Shown piece after piece: positions 1 through 6,281 of a stretch of DNA of 11,453 nucleotides (positions within the stretch are counted from its first letter, which is position 1; each line of letters begins with the position of its first letter). The stretch lies in contig JAHLBL010000037.1 of NCBI GenBank assembly GCA_020625635.1, positions 1 through 11,453 of the forward strand. The letters run 5' to 3'. The notes under the pieces are model-generated. The model was not told where the DNA came from and ran no database searches. It saw nothing but the letters and a program-made list of their open reading frames with translations. Made by a program: the position numbers and the translations under genes. This DNA comes from a bacterium. GTDB lineage: Bacteria; Bacillota; Clostridia; Oscillospirales; Acutalibacteraceae.

Positions 1-6
1 CTTCGT

Positions 7-894
7 TTAATCTACCAGCTTCGCTTTGACGGTTATTCCGTAATCCTCGTCATATTTTCCGTTAAGACGCACTTTTCGGGTTTCGGTCGTTCCGTCTTTA
101 TAGGTCGCGGTTATTGAAATAACAACCTTATTGATCGCGGTTTCGTACATTTCTTCGTCGCTCATAACCTTATCGGTATCATTCAAAAATTGAATAATCA
201 GTCCGATTTTCGGGAACTCCGAACCGTCGGATTCCCGCAGCTTTTCCTGTTCGCTGTAGTTTACTGAAAAACCTGAATAGCATTCTTTTTCGGAAATGAA
301 AAGCTTCCCGCTTTTTTCCGCATCTAAATACATATGCCAGTATATTTCATCGCCTGTTCTTTCGGGGGTAAAGACATATTCCGTTTCGGAGGGTTTTAAT
401 CCGAAAAATGTCTTATCGTCTCCGTCAATAAAAAAGTCTCCGTTTTCAACCTTATAAGAAACCTTGTCGATATTTTCGCCTTCACAGCGGATATTAAAGT
501 CCTGAAGTACGGCAACGGCGTTTGGCGAAGTACCCGACGCGTCCTGCATTACGCTTCCCTGAATTATCATTTTGGTATCGACTTTTCCTATGCGGACAAA
601 ATCCTCGTTCGTGATTTTCTTAGCCGCTTCGTCCGCGGTAGCTTCTGCCGCGTAAGCGGTAATTGAAAAACCGTTCTGTTTTGTTTCGGTTGTGTTTCCG
701 TTAAACAGCAAGCCCGAAAACATTCCTGCCGATAACACCGCAACGAGCGCAAGCGCGGTAACGGCATATCTGAAACCTTTTCTTTTTGTCATAGCTTTCT
801 CCTTCTCGGGCGCGTCAAACGCGAGCTGCGTTCTGCGCGCGCAGTAGTTTTTTAACATAGCGTCAATCTCATAATCGGAAAAATTTTTATTCAC
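7..894 (-). CDS. Single-pass membrane protein, putative anti-sigma/sensor partner of the adjacent ECF sigma factor
   Basis: A 295-residue protein with a short charged cytoplasmic N-terminus (about 1-42), one hydrophobic segment (about 43-65, YAVTALALVAVLSAGMFSG) and a long extracytoplasmic part that begins with the SITAYAAE stretch often seen after the anchor in clostridial sigma-associated proteins. I see no HxxxCxxC zinc anti-sigma motif and no enzyme motif. The start is GTG at 894: the minus strand carries AAGGAGGA followed by an 8-nt spacer. The gene overlaps the upstream sigma gene by 8 bp (887-894), so the two are very likely translationally coupled. Position after an ECF sigma gene plus membrane topology suggest it holds the sigma factor at the membrane through residues 1-42 and senses something outside. 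That role is inferred; the outer domain is not recognised. The stop codon (TAA) lies 6 bases from the window edge. Confidence 0.75.
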   Translation of the reverse strand: MNKNFSDYEIDAMLKNYCARRTQLAFDAPEKEKAMTKRKGFRYAVTALALVAVLSAGMFSGLLFNGNTTETKQNGFSITAYAAEATADEAAKKITNEDFVRIGKVDTKMIIQGSVMQDASGTSPNAVAVLQDFNIRCEGENIDKVSYKVENGDFFIDGDDKTFFGLKPSETEYVFTPERTGDEIYWHMYLDAEKSGKLFISEKECYSGFSVNYSEQEKLRESDGSEFPKIGLIIQFLNDTDKVMSDEEMYETAINKVVISITATYKDGTTETRKVRLNGKYDEDYGITVKAKLVD

Positions 895-1384
895 AGGTCA
901 TCCTCCTTTTTATTTCCTTCTTCGCCGCCGACAGTCTCGACTTGACCGTCCCCTCGGGGATATGTAATATCTCCGCGATTTCGGACACGGTGCAGTCCTT
1001 GAAGAAATACAGAACAATAACCGTTCTTTTTTTCTTGCTTAAACTTCTTACGGCGGCGTGGAGCTCGTAATAATCATCCCGATTATTCTCGTCGATTTCG
1101 GGTATCGAATTGAAAAACAGGTCGCTTTCTTCATCTGATTTAAAACAGTATTGAAGCCTGCGTCGGGCGGAGTTGAGCACATTTTTGTACGTATTTACGC
1201 ATATTGAGTACAGCCACTTGTCAAACGGCTTGGAGCTGTCGTACTTATTGTATCCGCGCATAGCCTTGAGCCACGTTTCCTGAAACAGGTCCTCTGCCTC
1301 GGCTCTGCTGCCGCACAGACTCATACACAGCCGCGACAGATCCGCACTGTACTTTTCCGCGTATTGAGCAAACTCGTTTTTCAA
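887..1384 (-). CDS. ECF-type RNA polymerase sigma factor (sigma-70 family)
   Basis: A 165-residue protein from the start chosen here. Region 2 covers about residues 7-75, with AEDLFQETWLKAMRG and FDKWLYSICVNTYKN. Region 4 covers about 108-160, with the helix-turn-helix TVSEIAEILHIPEGTVKSRL. Two-domain size without region 1 or 3 marks the ECF (group 4) class. The frame can be extended to a TTG at 1426, but TTG at 1384 is preferred: it has AAAGGGG seven bases upstream, the 1426 start has no ribosome binding site, and a promoter at 1415-1441 would place the transcript start downstream of 1426. It is first in a two-gene operon with the membrane protein that overlaps its end. Family assignment is firm; target regulon unknown. 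Confidence 0.93.
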   Translation of the reverse strand: MKNEFAQYAEKYSADLSRLCMSLCGSRAEAEDLFQETWLKAMRGYNKYDSSKPFDKWLYSICVNTYKNVLNSARRRLQYCFKSDEESDLFFNSIPEIDENNRDDYYELHAAVRSLSKKKRTVIVLYFFKDCTVSEIAEILHIPEGTVKSRLSAAKKEIKRRMTCE

Positions 1385-1414
1385 TTTCTCACCCCTTTGA
1401 AAGCTTTCACTATA

Positions 1415-1441
1415 TATACAATCCAAAGAATAAAAAGGTTC
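1415..1441 (-). promoter_or_regulatory. ECF-type promoter upstream of the sigma/anti-sigma operon (probable autoregulation)
   Basis: Read on the minus strand, GAACC (1441-1437) is followed by exactly 16 bases and then TGTATA (1420-1415). This resembles the ECF pattern (T)GAAAC/GAACC-N16-CGTA known from Bacillus subtilis SigW-like factors. The GAACC is followed by a run of T, also common in ECF -35 regions. A transcript would start near 1407 and leave a leader of about 23 nt to the TTG at 1384. No good SigA -35/-10 pair with 17-bp spacing is seen here. Autoregulation by the encoded sigma factor is an inference. Confidence 0.55.
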
Positions 1442-1451
1442 AAAAAATTTT

Positions 1452-1490
1452 AGGGAACATTTTAGAGTTTTTCGCTCGAAAATGTTCCCT
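1452..1490 (-). terminator. Rho-independent terminator of pncC
   Basis: A perfect 12-bp inverted repeat, AGGGAACATTTT (1452-1463) with AAAATGTTCCCT (1479-1490). The loop can add three more GAG/CTC pairs across one mismatch. On the minus strand the stem is followed by AAAATTTTTTG, giving a run of six T. It lies 8 bases after the pncC stop and separates pncC from the downstream sigma operon, whose promoter begins 11 bases further on. Confidence 0.85.
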
Positions 1491-1497
1491 GATTCTT

Positions 1498-2037
1498 TTA
1501 GTTGATCGCCCTAAGCGCCAGCCAGAGCGCTACGTCGGTCGCGGCGCGGCGGATTTTTTCGCGGTCGGCGTTCTCTACGTCGCCGAGCAGGCACTTATAC
1601 ACCTCTGTGCCGCGCTCTGAGGCGCAGGCGATATAGACAAGTCCGACGGGCTTTTCAGCGGTGCCGCCCGTAGGTCCCGCGATTCCCGTTGTGGAGACGG
1701 CGACGTCACTGTCCGCGAGAGCTCTTACGCCCTCAGCCATCGCCTTCGCGGTCTCATAGGACACCGCGCCGACCGTGGACAGTATTTGTTCGTCAACCCC
1801 GAGCACCTTTGTCTTTATTCGGTTGGCGTAGGAGCACACTCCGCACTCGAACATCCCGCTCGAGCCGCTCACCTCGGTAACACATTTACTGATATATCCT
1901 CCCGTACAGCTTTCGGCTGTCGCGAGGATTTTTTTGCTTTTTATATACTTTTTAACAACAAGCATCGGTAAATCATCGGGATTGATTTCTTCCGACTTTA
2001 AAATCGAGTAGAATTGTTTTGATGTAAGTTCATTCAT
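1498..2037 (-). CDS. pncC: Nicotinamide-nucleotide amidase PncC / stand-alone CinA C-terminal domain protein
   Basis: A 179-residue protein matching the CinA C-terminal (PncC) family, which deamidates nicotinamide mononucleotide to nicotinic acid mononucleotide in pyridine nucleotide recycling. Diagnostic stretches are ATAESCTGGYISK near residues 40-52, with the conserved ESCTGG containing the catalytic Ser, FECGVCSYANRIKTKVLGV, and STTGIAGPTGGTAEKPVGLVY. The length fits the single-domain form plus about 25 extra N-terminal residues; the molybdopterin-binding-like N-terminal half of full CinA is absent. The ATG at 2037 has GAGGTG six bases upstream. It is a single gene, with its own promoter at 2079-2107 and its own terminator. 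Enzyme activity is assigned by family. Confidence 0.9.
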   Translation of the reverse strand: MNELTSKQFYSILKSEEINPDDLPMLVVKKYIKSKKILATAESCTGGYISKCVTEVSGSSGMFECGVCSYANRIKTKVLGVDEQILSTVGAVSYETAKAMAEGVRALADSDVAVSTTGIAGPTGGTAEKPVGLVYIACASERGTEVYKCLLGDVENADREKIRRAATDVALWLALRAIN

Positions 2038-2078
2038 GGTAACACCTCGTCAGCTTCCTTTTTAGCGGATACATTATA

Positions 2079-2130
2079 ATTTTACCAAATTTCTCATAAT
2101 ATTGCAATCCGCGCGGGTTTTTGGTAAAAT
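2079..2130. promoter_or_regulatory. Mirror-symmetric divergent promoter for pncC (-) and rsmE (+) with a shared palindromic -35
   Basis: TTGCAA (2102-2107) is its own reverse complement, so it can serve as the -35 in both directions. On the plus strand it is followed by a 17-bp spacer and TAAAAT at 2125-2130. On the minus strand it is followed by 17 bp and TAAAAT (2084-2079). Both -10 hexamers sit in an 11-bp inverted repeat, ATTTTACCAAA (2079-2089) and TTTGGTAAAAT (2120-2130), whose centre coincides with that of TTGCAA. Leaders would be about 35 nt for pncC and about 24 nt for rsmE. A TATAAT at 2139-2144 also exists, but it has no -35 at proper spacing and would start the transcript inside the rsmE ribosome binding region. 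Confidence 0.7.
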
Positions 2131-2160
2131 GTTTTTATTATAATCATCGGAAGTGATAGT

Positions 2161-2943
2161 ATGCCGTGGTTTTTTACGGAAAACGAGATCAACAGCAAAA
2201 CCTACGCGCTCGACGGCGAGACCGCGAGACATATCTCAAAAAGCCTGAGAATGAAATCGGGCGAGGAACTCACGCTCGTGAGCCCGTCGGGGATCCAGCA
2301 CGACTGCGTTATTGACGGTATAAACGCCGACATCGTAAGCGTGCTCGTGAAAAGCTCCAAGCCGTGCGAAAACGAGCCCGAATGCAGGGTGACGCTGTAT
2401 CAGGCGCTGCCCAAGGGAGACAAGATGGAATTCATCATACAGAAATGCGTTGAGCTCGGCGTAACAAAAATCGTGCCCGTAATCTCAGCGCGGTGTATAT
2501 CGCGTCCCGACGAAAAATCGCTCGCGAAAAAACGCCTCCGCTGGCAGAAAATTGCCAGAGAAGCGGCTCAGCAGTCGCGCAGGGGAATCGTTCCCGAAAT
2601 AGCGGAGGCGGTAAGCTTTAAGCAGGCGGTGAAGCTCAGCGGCGAGAACGAAAGAACCGTTATTTTTTACGAGCTGGGCGGCGACAGCGTTAAAGATATT
2701 CTGTCCGACACTCCGCGCTCCGTCGGTATCTTCATCGGCAGCGAGGGCGGATTCGAGGAGCAGGAGGTTGAGCTCGTGCTGGCGGATGGCGGCAGAAAGG
2801 CAACCCTCGGCAAACGGATACTGCGTGCGGAAACAGCACCGCTGGCGGCGCTTTCAATCATAATGTATCAGACAGGCGAATTTGACAACAAATCTACAGT
2901 TACGGAGGAATTTGAAAATGACAGGAATAATATGCGCTCTTAA
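2161..2943 (+). CDS. rsmE: 16S rRNA (uracil-1498-N3)-methyltransferase RsmE
   Basis: A 260-residue SPOUT-class methyltransferase that methylates N3 of U1498 in 16S rRNA using S-adenosylmethionine. The N-terminal PUA-like RNA-binding part covers about residues 1-70 (HISKSLRMKSGEELTLV). The knotted catalytic domain follows, with QALPKGDKMEFIIQKCVELGV (80-100), IGSEGGF (192-198; usually GPEGGF, so Ser replaces Pro) and LGKRILRAETAP (216-227). Family members end near YQTGEFD (236-242). The last 18 or so residues are extra, and they are encoded across the ribosome binding site and start of mtnN, so this tail probably reflects gene overlap more than function. The ATG at 2161 has a weak GGAAGTGA upstream. 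It overlaps mtnN by 26 nt. Confidence 0.94.
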   Translation: MPWFFTENEINSKTYALDGETARHISKSLRMKSGEELTLVSPSGIQHDCVIDGINADIVSVLVKSSKPCENEPECRVTLYQALPKGDKMEFIIQKCVELGVTKIVPVISARCISRPDEKSLAKKRLRWQKIAREAAQQSRRGIVPEIAEAVSFKQAVKLSGENERTVIFYELGGDSVKDILSDTPRSVGIFIGSEGGFEEQEVELVLADGGRKATLGKRILRAETAPLAALSIIMYQTGEFDNKSTVTEEFENDRNNMRS

Positions 2944-3610
2944 AATTGAGGTCGACGGGCTCAAAAAGCTTATGACTGAGTACGAAACAAAGACGATTGC
3001 GGGGCTTGACTTTGTGAGCGGAAAAGCGGGCGGAAAGGACGTAGTTCTGCTCGAATGCGGCGTAGGCAAGGTGAACGCCGCTCTCAGCACCCAGATAATG
3101 ATTGACTACTACAAGCCCGAGGTGATCGTCAACTCGGGTATCGCGGGCAGTCTTTCAAAGGAACTGCGCATTGGCGATATCGTGATATCGAGCGACTGCG
3201 TTGAGCACGATATGAACGGAATTGCTCTGGGCGACCCCAGAGGCGAGATCTGGTACACCGACGAAAAGCGAATCGACATTCCCGCCGACAAGGACACATA
3301 CGAAAGGCTCTTCGCGTGCTGTGACGGTCTCGATGTAAACGTAAAAATCGGCAGAATCGCCACGGGCGATATCTTTATATCCTCTGTAAAACAACGCGAG
3401 TTCATAGCGAAGGAATTCGGCGCGCTGTGCTGCGAGATGGAGGGCGGCGCCGTAGGACACGTCTGCTACCGCAACAAGGTACCGTTCGCGGTTCTGCGCT
3501 CGATCAGCGACGACCTCAGCTTCAACACGGGAATGGATTTCGATACCTTCAGACATATGGCGGCGGAAAATTCCATTAAGGTAATGACTAAGTTTTTGGG
3601 ATTAGAATAA
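2918..3610 (+). CDS. mtnN: 5'-methylthioadenosine/S-adenosylhomocysteine nucleosidase
   Basis: A 230-residue protein, close to the 232 of the E. coli enzyme. It cleaves adenine from S-adenosylhomocysteine and 5'-methylthioadenosine. Aligned by eye with E. coli MtnN, the catalytic residues are present: Glu11 in IICALKIEV, Glu175 in CEMEGGAVGHVC, and Asp198 in LRSISDD. The nucleoside-phosphorylase-fold motif VNSGIAGSL lies at 71-79 and the GDI stretches follow. The open frame extends to a TTG at 2882, but ATG 2918 is preferred because GGAGGA (2904-2909) lies 8 bases upstream and the protein then begins MTGIICAL like its relatives. It overlaps the end of rsmE by 26 nt. Coupling fits metabolically because RsmE releases SAH. 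Confidence 0.94.
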   Translation: MTGIICALKIEVDGLKKLMTEYETKTIAGLDFVSGKAGGKDVVLLECGVGKVNAALSTQIMIDYYKPEVIVNSGIAGSLSKELRIGDIVISSDCVEHDMNGIALGDPRGEIWYTDEKRIDIPADKDTYERLFACCDGLDVNVKIGRIATGDIFISSVKQREFIAKEFGALCCEMEGGAVGHVCYRNKVPFAVLRSISDDLSFNTGMDFDTFRHMAAENSIKVMTKFLGLE

Positions 3611-3615
3611 AAAAA

Positions 3616-3665
3616 TTGCAACACTTCACTCGATTTTTCTCACTAATAATATGAACGACGTCGTT
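3616..3665 (+). promoter_or_regulatory. Possible ECF promoter plus 12-bp palindrome upstream of the second sigma gene
   Basis: The 66-nt gap after mtnN holds TTGCAACACTT (3616-3626), whose TGCAAC resembles an ECF -35. It is followed about 17 bases later by TCACTAATAAT, a weak match to an ECF -10 such as CGTCTAA. TAATAT (3647-3652) could be a SigA -10 but has no good -35. AACGACGTCGTT (3654-3665) is a perfect 12-bp palindrome ending directly at the ribosome binding site GGAGG (3666-3670), so it could be an operator or a small hairpin covering that site. There is no clear terminator after mtnN, so read-through from rsmE-mtnN is also possible. Confidence 0.35.
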
Positions 3666-3676
3666 GGAGGCAGGTT

Positions 3677-4189
3677 ATGGATGAGAAGGATTTGGTAAAA
3701 CGCGCGAGGAGCGGCGACAAAAACGCCTTTGCTCAGCTTTATATGAACTACAGGGACAGGCTCTACCGCTACGCTTACTTCAAGCTCGGCGACGAGAGCG
3801 ACGCTCAGGACGCTGTGTCGGACTGTATCGTCGAGGCTTATTCCTCTATAGGCTCGCTCAGAAACGAGCGCGCGTTTTCGGCGTGGATTTTCCGCATTCT
3901 TTACCGACGCTGCTCGGCGCTGATCAAGGAACAGATCGCTCGGAAAGACTGCGAGGACATCGACGACACCGACCTTTCTTCCGACTCAACCGACTTCAGG
4001 GCGGCAGAGCTCAAAGAGGCTCTCAGCCGACTGAGCGACGAGGACAGGGACATCGTACTGCTATCGACGGTTTCGGGCTACAACAGCCGCGAAATCGGCA
4101 GACTGCTCGGAATGAATCCCGCTACGGTGCGCTCGAGACTGTCACGCTCGCTTAAAAAAATGAGAGAGTTCTGGGGTGAAGAAATATGA
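3677..4189 (+). CDS. ECF-type RNA polymerase sigma factor
   Basis: A 170-residue two-domain sigma factor. Region 2 covers about residues 10-90, with NAFAQLYMNYRDRLYRYAY, DAQDAVSDCIVEAY and AFSAWIFRILYRR. Region 4 covers about 112-163, with LSDEDRDIVLLSTVSGYNSREIG and the helix-turn-helix MNPATVRSRLSRSLKKMRE. The ATG at 3677 has GGAGG (3666-3670) six bases upstream. Its stop overlaps the start of the next gene by 4 nt (ATGA at 4186-4189), so it is translationally coupled to a membrane-anchored beta-propeller protein that is its likely sensor. It differs clearly in sequence from the sigma factor at 887-1384. Target genes unknown. Confidence 0.93.
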   Translation: MDEKDLVKRARSGDKNAFAQLYMNYRDRLYRYAYFKLGDESDAQDAVSDCIVEAYSSIGSLRNERAFSAWIFRILYRRCSALIKEQIARKDCEDIDDTDLSSDSTDFRAAELKEALSRLSDEDRDIVLLSTVSGYNSREIGRLLGMNPATVRSRLSRSLKKMREFWGEEI

Positions 4190-6168
4190 AAAACGATTAT
4201 GATTTTATCAGGGATAAATTTGACAACAGCGGTGTAAACGCGCCCGAAAAGATGGACGCAAACTTCGTGCTCGAAAAGCTCGGCGGCGAAAACCCGAAGG
4301 TGGTTGAAATCAAAAAGGTCAAGCCGTACAAAAAGTACAGCCTCGTCGCGGCGTGCGCGCTGTTCCTGACTGTTGCCGTCGCGGGAACGGCGGTGTTCAG
4401 GCTGTCGAAAACTCCCGCGTCCTCGGCAGGAACGACAATTACACGCGACGGAAAATCCGCTGTTTATCAGTTCTCGGACAAAGGCGAGGTTATCGACCTT
4501 GTCAAGCGCATAAACGAGAACAAGCCTAAGCCTGAATATTCATTGATGGAGGACGTTGCCGACTCCGACACCAAGTACGCCGTTTCGTATGAAAAATCGT
4601 CGGACGCGGCGGGCGGAGCAAATACCCACGGCGATACCTACACCCAGGTCGAGGGCGTAGACGAGGCTGACGTAATAAAAACCGATGGCAGGTATATCTA
4701 CGTCGCGCGCGACAATGATCTTGTGATTTACAGCGCCGAGGGCAAAAACTCAAAAATCATTAAAAAAATCAAGGCTGTCGAGAACAGTAAGCTCGATGAG
4801 TACATCAGCGAATTATATCTGAACGACAACAGGCTCATCGTGATTTACAGCAATTACAGACAGGTGTCCGACGCGACCTCGGACGAGGCGGATTCGGATT
4901 ATTATGAATCCTTCCGCTCGGAAACAAGAGCCGACGTTTACGACTGCTCCGACGCGAAAAATCTCGTGAAGCTGGACAGCTTTACGCAGAGCGGCAGCTA
5001 TTCAAATTCGCGTATGATAGGCAGCAGGCTCTACCTCGTTTCCAATAAATCAGACTACGAAAACAGGAAGAGTCCTCTCCCCTACGTCTGCTGCGGCACG
5101 GACGACATCCGCGAGCTCAACGCGACTGACATCTACTGCGTTGAAGAGCCGTCAAGCGCAGACTTCGTGGTCGTCAGCGAATTCGACACCGCGGACAAAA
5201 ACGCCGAAACTGTTACAAAATCCGTACTCGGTTCCTCGGGCGAGATCTATTGCAGCAGCGAGAACCTCTACGTAACGGGTTATACGGGCGGCTACAGAGG
5301 TCTGTGGCTGTTTGACGGGGCGTATATCGACAGCAAAACCTCAAAGGCTTATGAGGACACGGGAAAAACCCAGATTATAAAATTCAGTCTCAAAGACGGA
5401 GTTGAGCTCGTTTCCTCGGCTAAGGTAAAGGGCTATATCAACAATCAGTACTCGCTCGACGAGAGCGGCGACACTCTCAGAGTCGCTACGACCTCGACAG
5501 ACAAAAAGTACAGGGACGAAAACAACCTGTTCGTTCTCGACGGACAGCTCAATCAGCTCGGCAGCGTAAGGGGCTTCGCGAAAGACGAGAGCATAAAGGC
5601 GGTGCGCTATGTCGGCGATACGGCGTATGTGATTACCTATGAGCAGACAGACCCGCTGTTTGTGATCGACCTGACAAACGCGTCTGCCCCGACCATACTC
5701 GGCAGCGTTAAAATCAGCGGATTCTCCTCTATGCTCGTGCCGATCGACGATAACACCGTGCTCGGTATCGGATATCACACACAGGAAGAGGACTGGAACG
5801 ATGAGATGGAGATCGAGGAAGGTATGAAGCTCGCGCTCTTTGACGTAAGCGACAAGGCGAATCCCAAGGTGCTCGACTCCAAAATTTTCAAGAACTATTA
5901 CTCCAACGTTCAGTACAATCCGAAGGCTCTGCTCAGAAACGAGGAACGCGGAAGCTTTACCGTTCCGTATGACCGCGATATCATCAGCGATAACGACGAT
6001 TATGACGAAGAATACGGCGCGATAACCTTCAGCGTCAAAGACGGCAAGATCAGCATTGACCAGCAGGACAAGACAGATTTGGAAATCAGCCGCTGTACCT
6101 ATATCGGCGACACGATTTATATGGTGAGCACCTATGAGGACAACATAGACTGCGCGCAGTATAAGTAA
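4186..6168 (+). CDS. Membrane-anchored beta-propeller domain protein, putative anti-sigma/sensor
   Basis: A 660-residue protein with a cytoplasmic N-terminus (1-50), one transmembrane segment (about 51-72) and a large outer domain. The hallmark TQVEGVDEADVIKTDGRYIYV (153-173) is the signature I associate with the prokaryotic 'beta-propeller domain' family (Pfam Beta_propel, PF09826). Repeated blade-like pieces follow, each pairing a short strand with a YIGDTIYMV- or NRLIVIYS-type motif, through to the C-terminus. The short cytoplasmic part contains NAPEKMDANFVLEKL, with no zinc anti-sigma motif. It starts with ATG at 4186, overlapping the sigma gene by 4 nt, and is followed by a hairpin terminator at 6183. 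Coupling to an ECF sigma factor suggests the N-terminus binds the sigma factor and the propeller reads an envelope or extracellular signal. The ligand and the anti-sigma role are inferred. Confidence 0.85.
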   Translation: MKNDYDFIRDKFDNSGVNAPEKMDANFVLEKLGGENPKVVEIKKVKPYKKYSLVAACALFLTVAVAGTAVFRLSKTPASSAGTTITRDGKSAVYQFSDKGEVIDLVKRINENKPKPEYSLMEDVADSDTKYAVSYEKSSDAAGGANTHGDTYTQVEGVDEADVIKTDGRYIYVARDNDLVIYSAEGKNSKIIKKIKAVENSKLDEYISELYLNDNRLIVIYSNYRQVSDATSDEADSDYYESFRSETRADVYDCSDAKNLVKLDSFTQSGSYSNSRMIGSRLYLVSNKSDYENRKSPLPYVCCGTDDIRELNATDIYCVEEPSSADFVVVSEFDTADKNAETVTKSVLGSSGEIYCSSENLYVTGYTGGYRGLWLFDGAYIDSKTSKAYEDTGKTQIIKFSLKDGVELVSSAKVKGYINNQYSLDESGDTLRVATTSTDKKYRDENNLFVLDGQLNQLGSVRGFAKDESIKAVRYVGDTAYVITYEQTDPLFVIDLTNASAPTILGSVKISGFSSMLVPIDDNTVLGIGYHTQEEDWNDEMEIEEGMKLALFDVSDKANPKVLDSKIFKNYYSNVQYNPKALLRNEERGSFTVPYDRDIISDNDDYDEEYGAITFSVKDGKISIDQQDKTDLEISRCTYIGDTIYMVSTYEDNIDCAQYK

Positions 6169-6182
6169 TACTACACAGAATC

Positions 6183-6207
6183 AGGGAGGGTGTATGCCCT
6201 CCCTTTT
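6183..6207 (+). terminator. Rho-independent terminator after the beta-propeller gene
   Basis: An 8-bp stem, AGGGAGGG (6183-6190) with CCCTCCCT (6197-6204), has the 6-base loop TGTATG. It is followed by TTT and, after ACTG, a further TTTTT. It lies 14 bases after the stop of the beta-propeller gene and ends the sigma operon before the next promoter at 6221. Confidence 0.85.
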
Positions 6208-6220
6208 ACTGTTTTTATAA

Positions 6221-6249
6221 TTGACTACGACACCGAAAAGATTTATAAT
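6221..6249 (+). promoter_or_regulatory. Strong SigA-type promoter for the MBOAT-DHHW operon
   Basis: TTGACT (6221-6226), an exact 17-bp spacer and a consensus TATAAT (6244-6249) lie just after the preceding terminator. The transcript would begin near 6256 and reach the ribosome binding site AAAGGAGA (6268-6275) of the MBOAT gene after a very short leader. This is the best SigA match in the window, which suggests constitutive expression of the acylation genes. I see no operator. Confidence 0.85.
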
Positions 6250-6281
6250 AGAGGTTGATACTTTCAGAAAGGAGACAGTAT

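Noticed and set aside
1385..1426. N-terminal extension of the first sigma factor to TTG 1426.
   Set aside because: There is no ribosome binding site, the added residues do not look like sigma region 2, and the probable -10 element lies inside this stretch.
2139..2144. Consensus TATAAT as main -10 for rsmE.
   Set aside because: No -35 lies at 16-18 bp, and the transcript start would fall inside the ribosome binding region. The TTGCAA/TAAAAT pair fits better.
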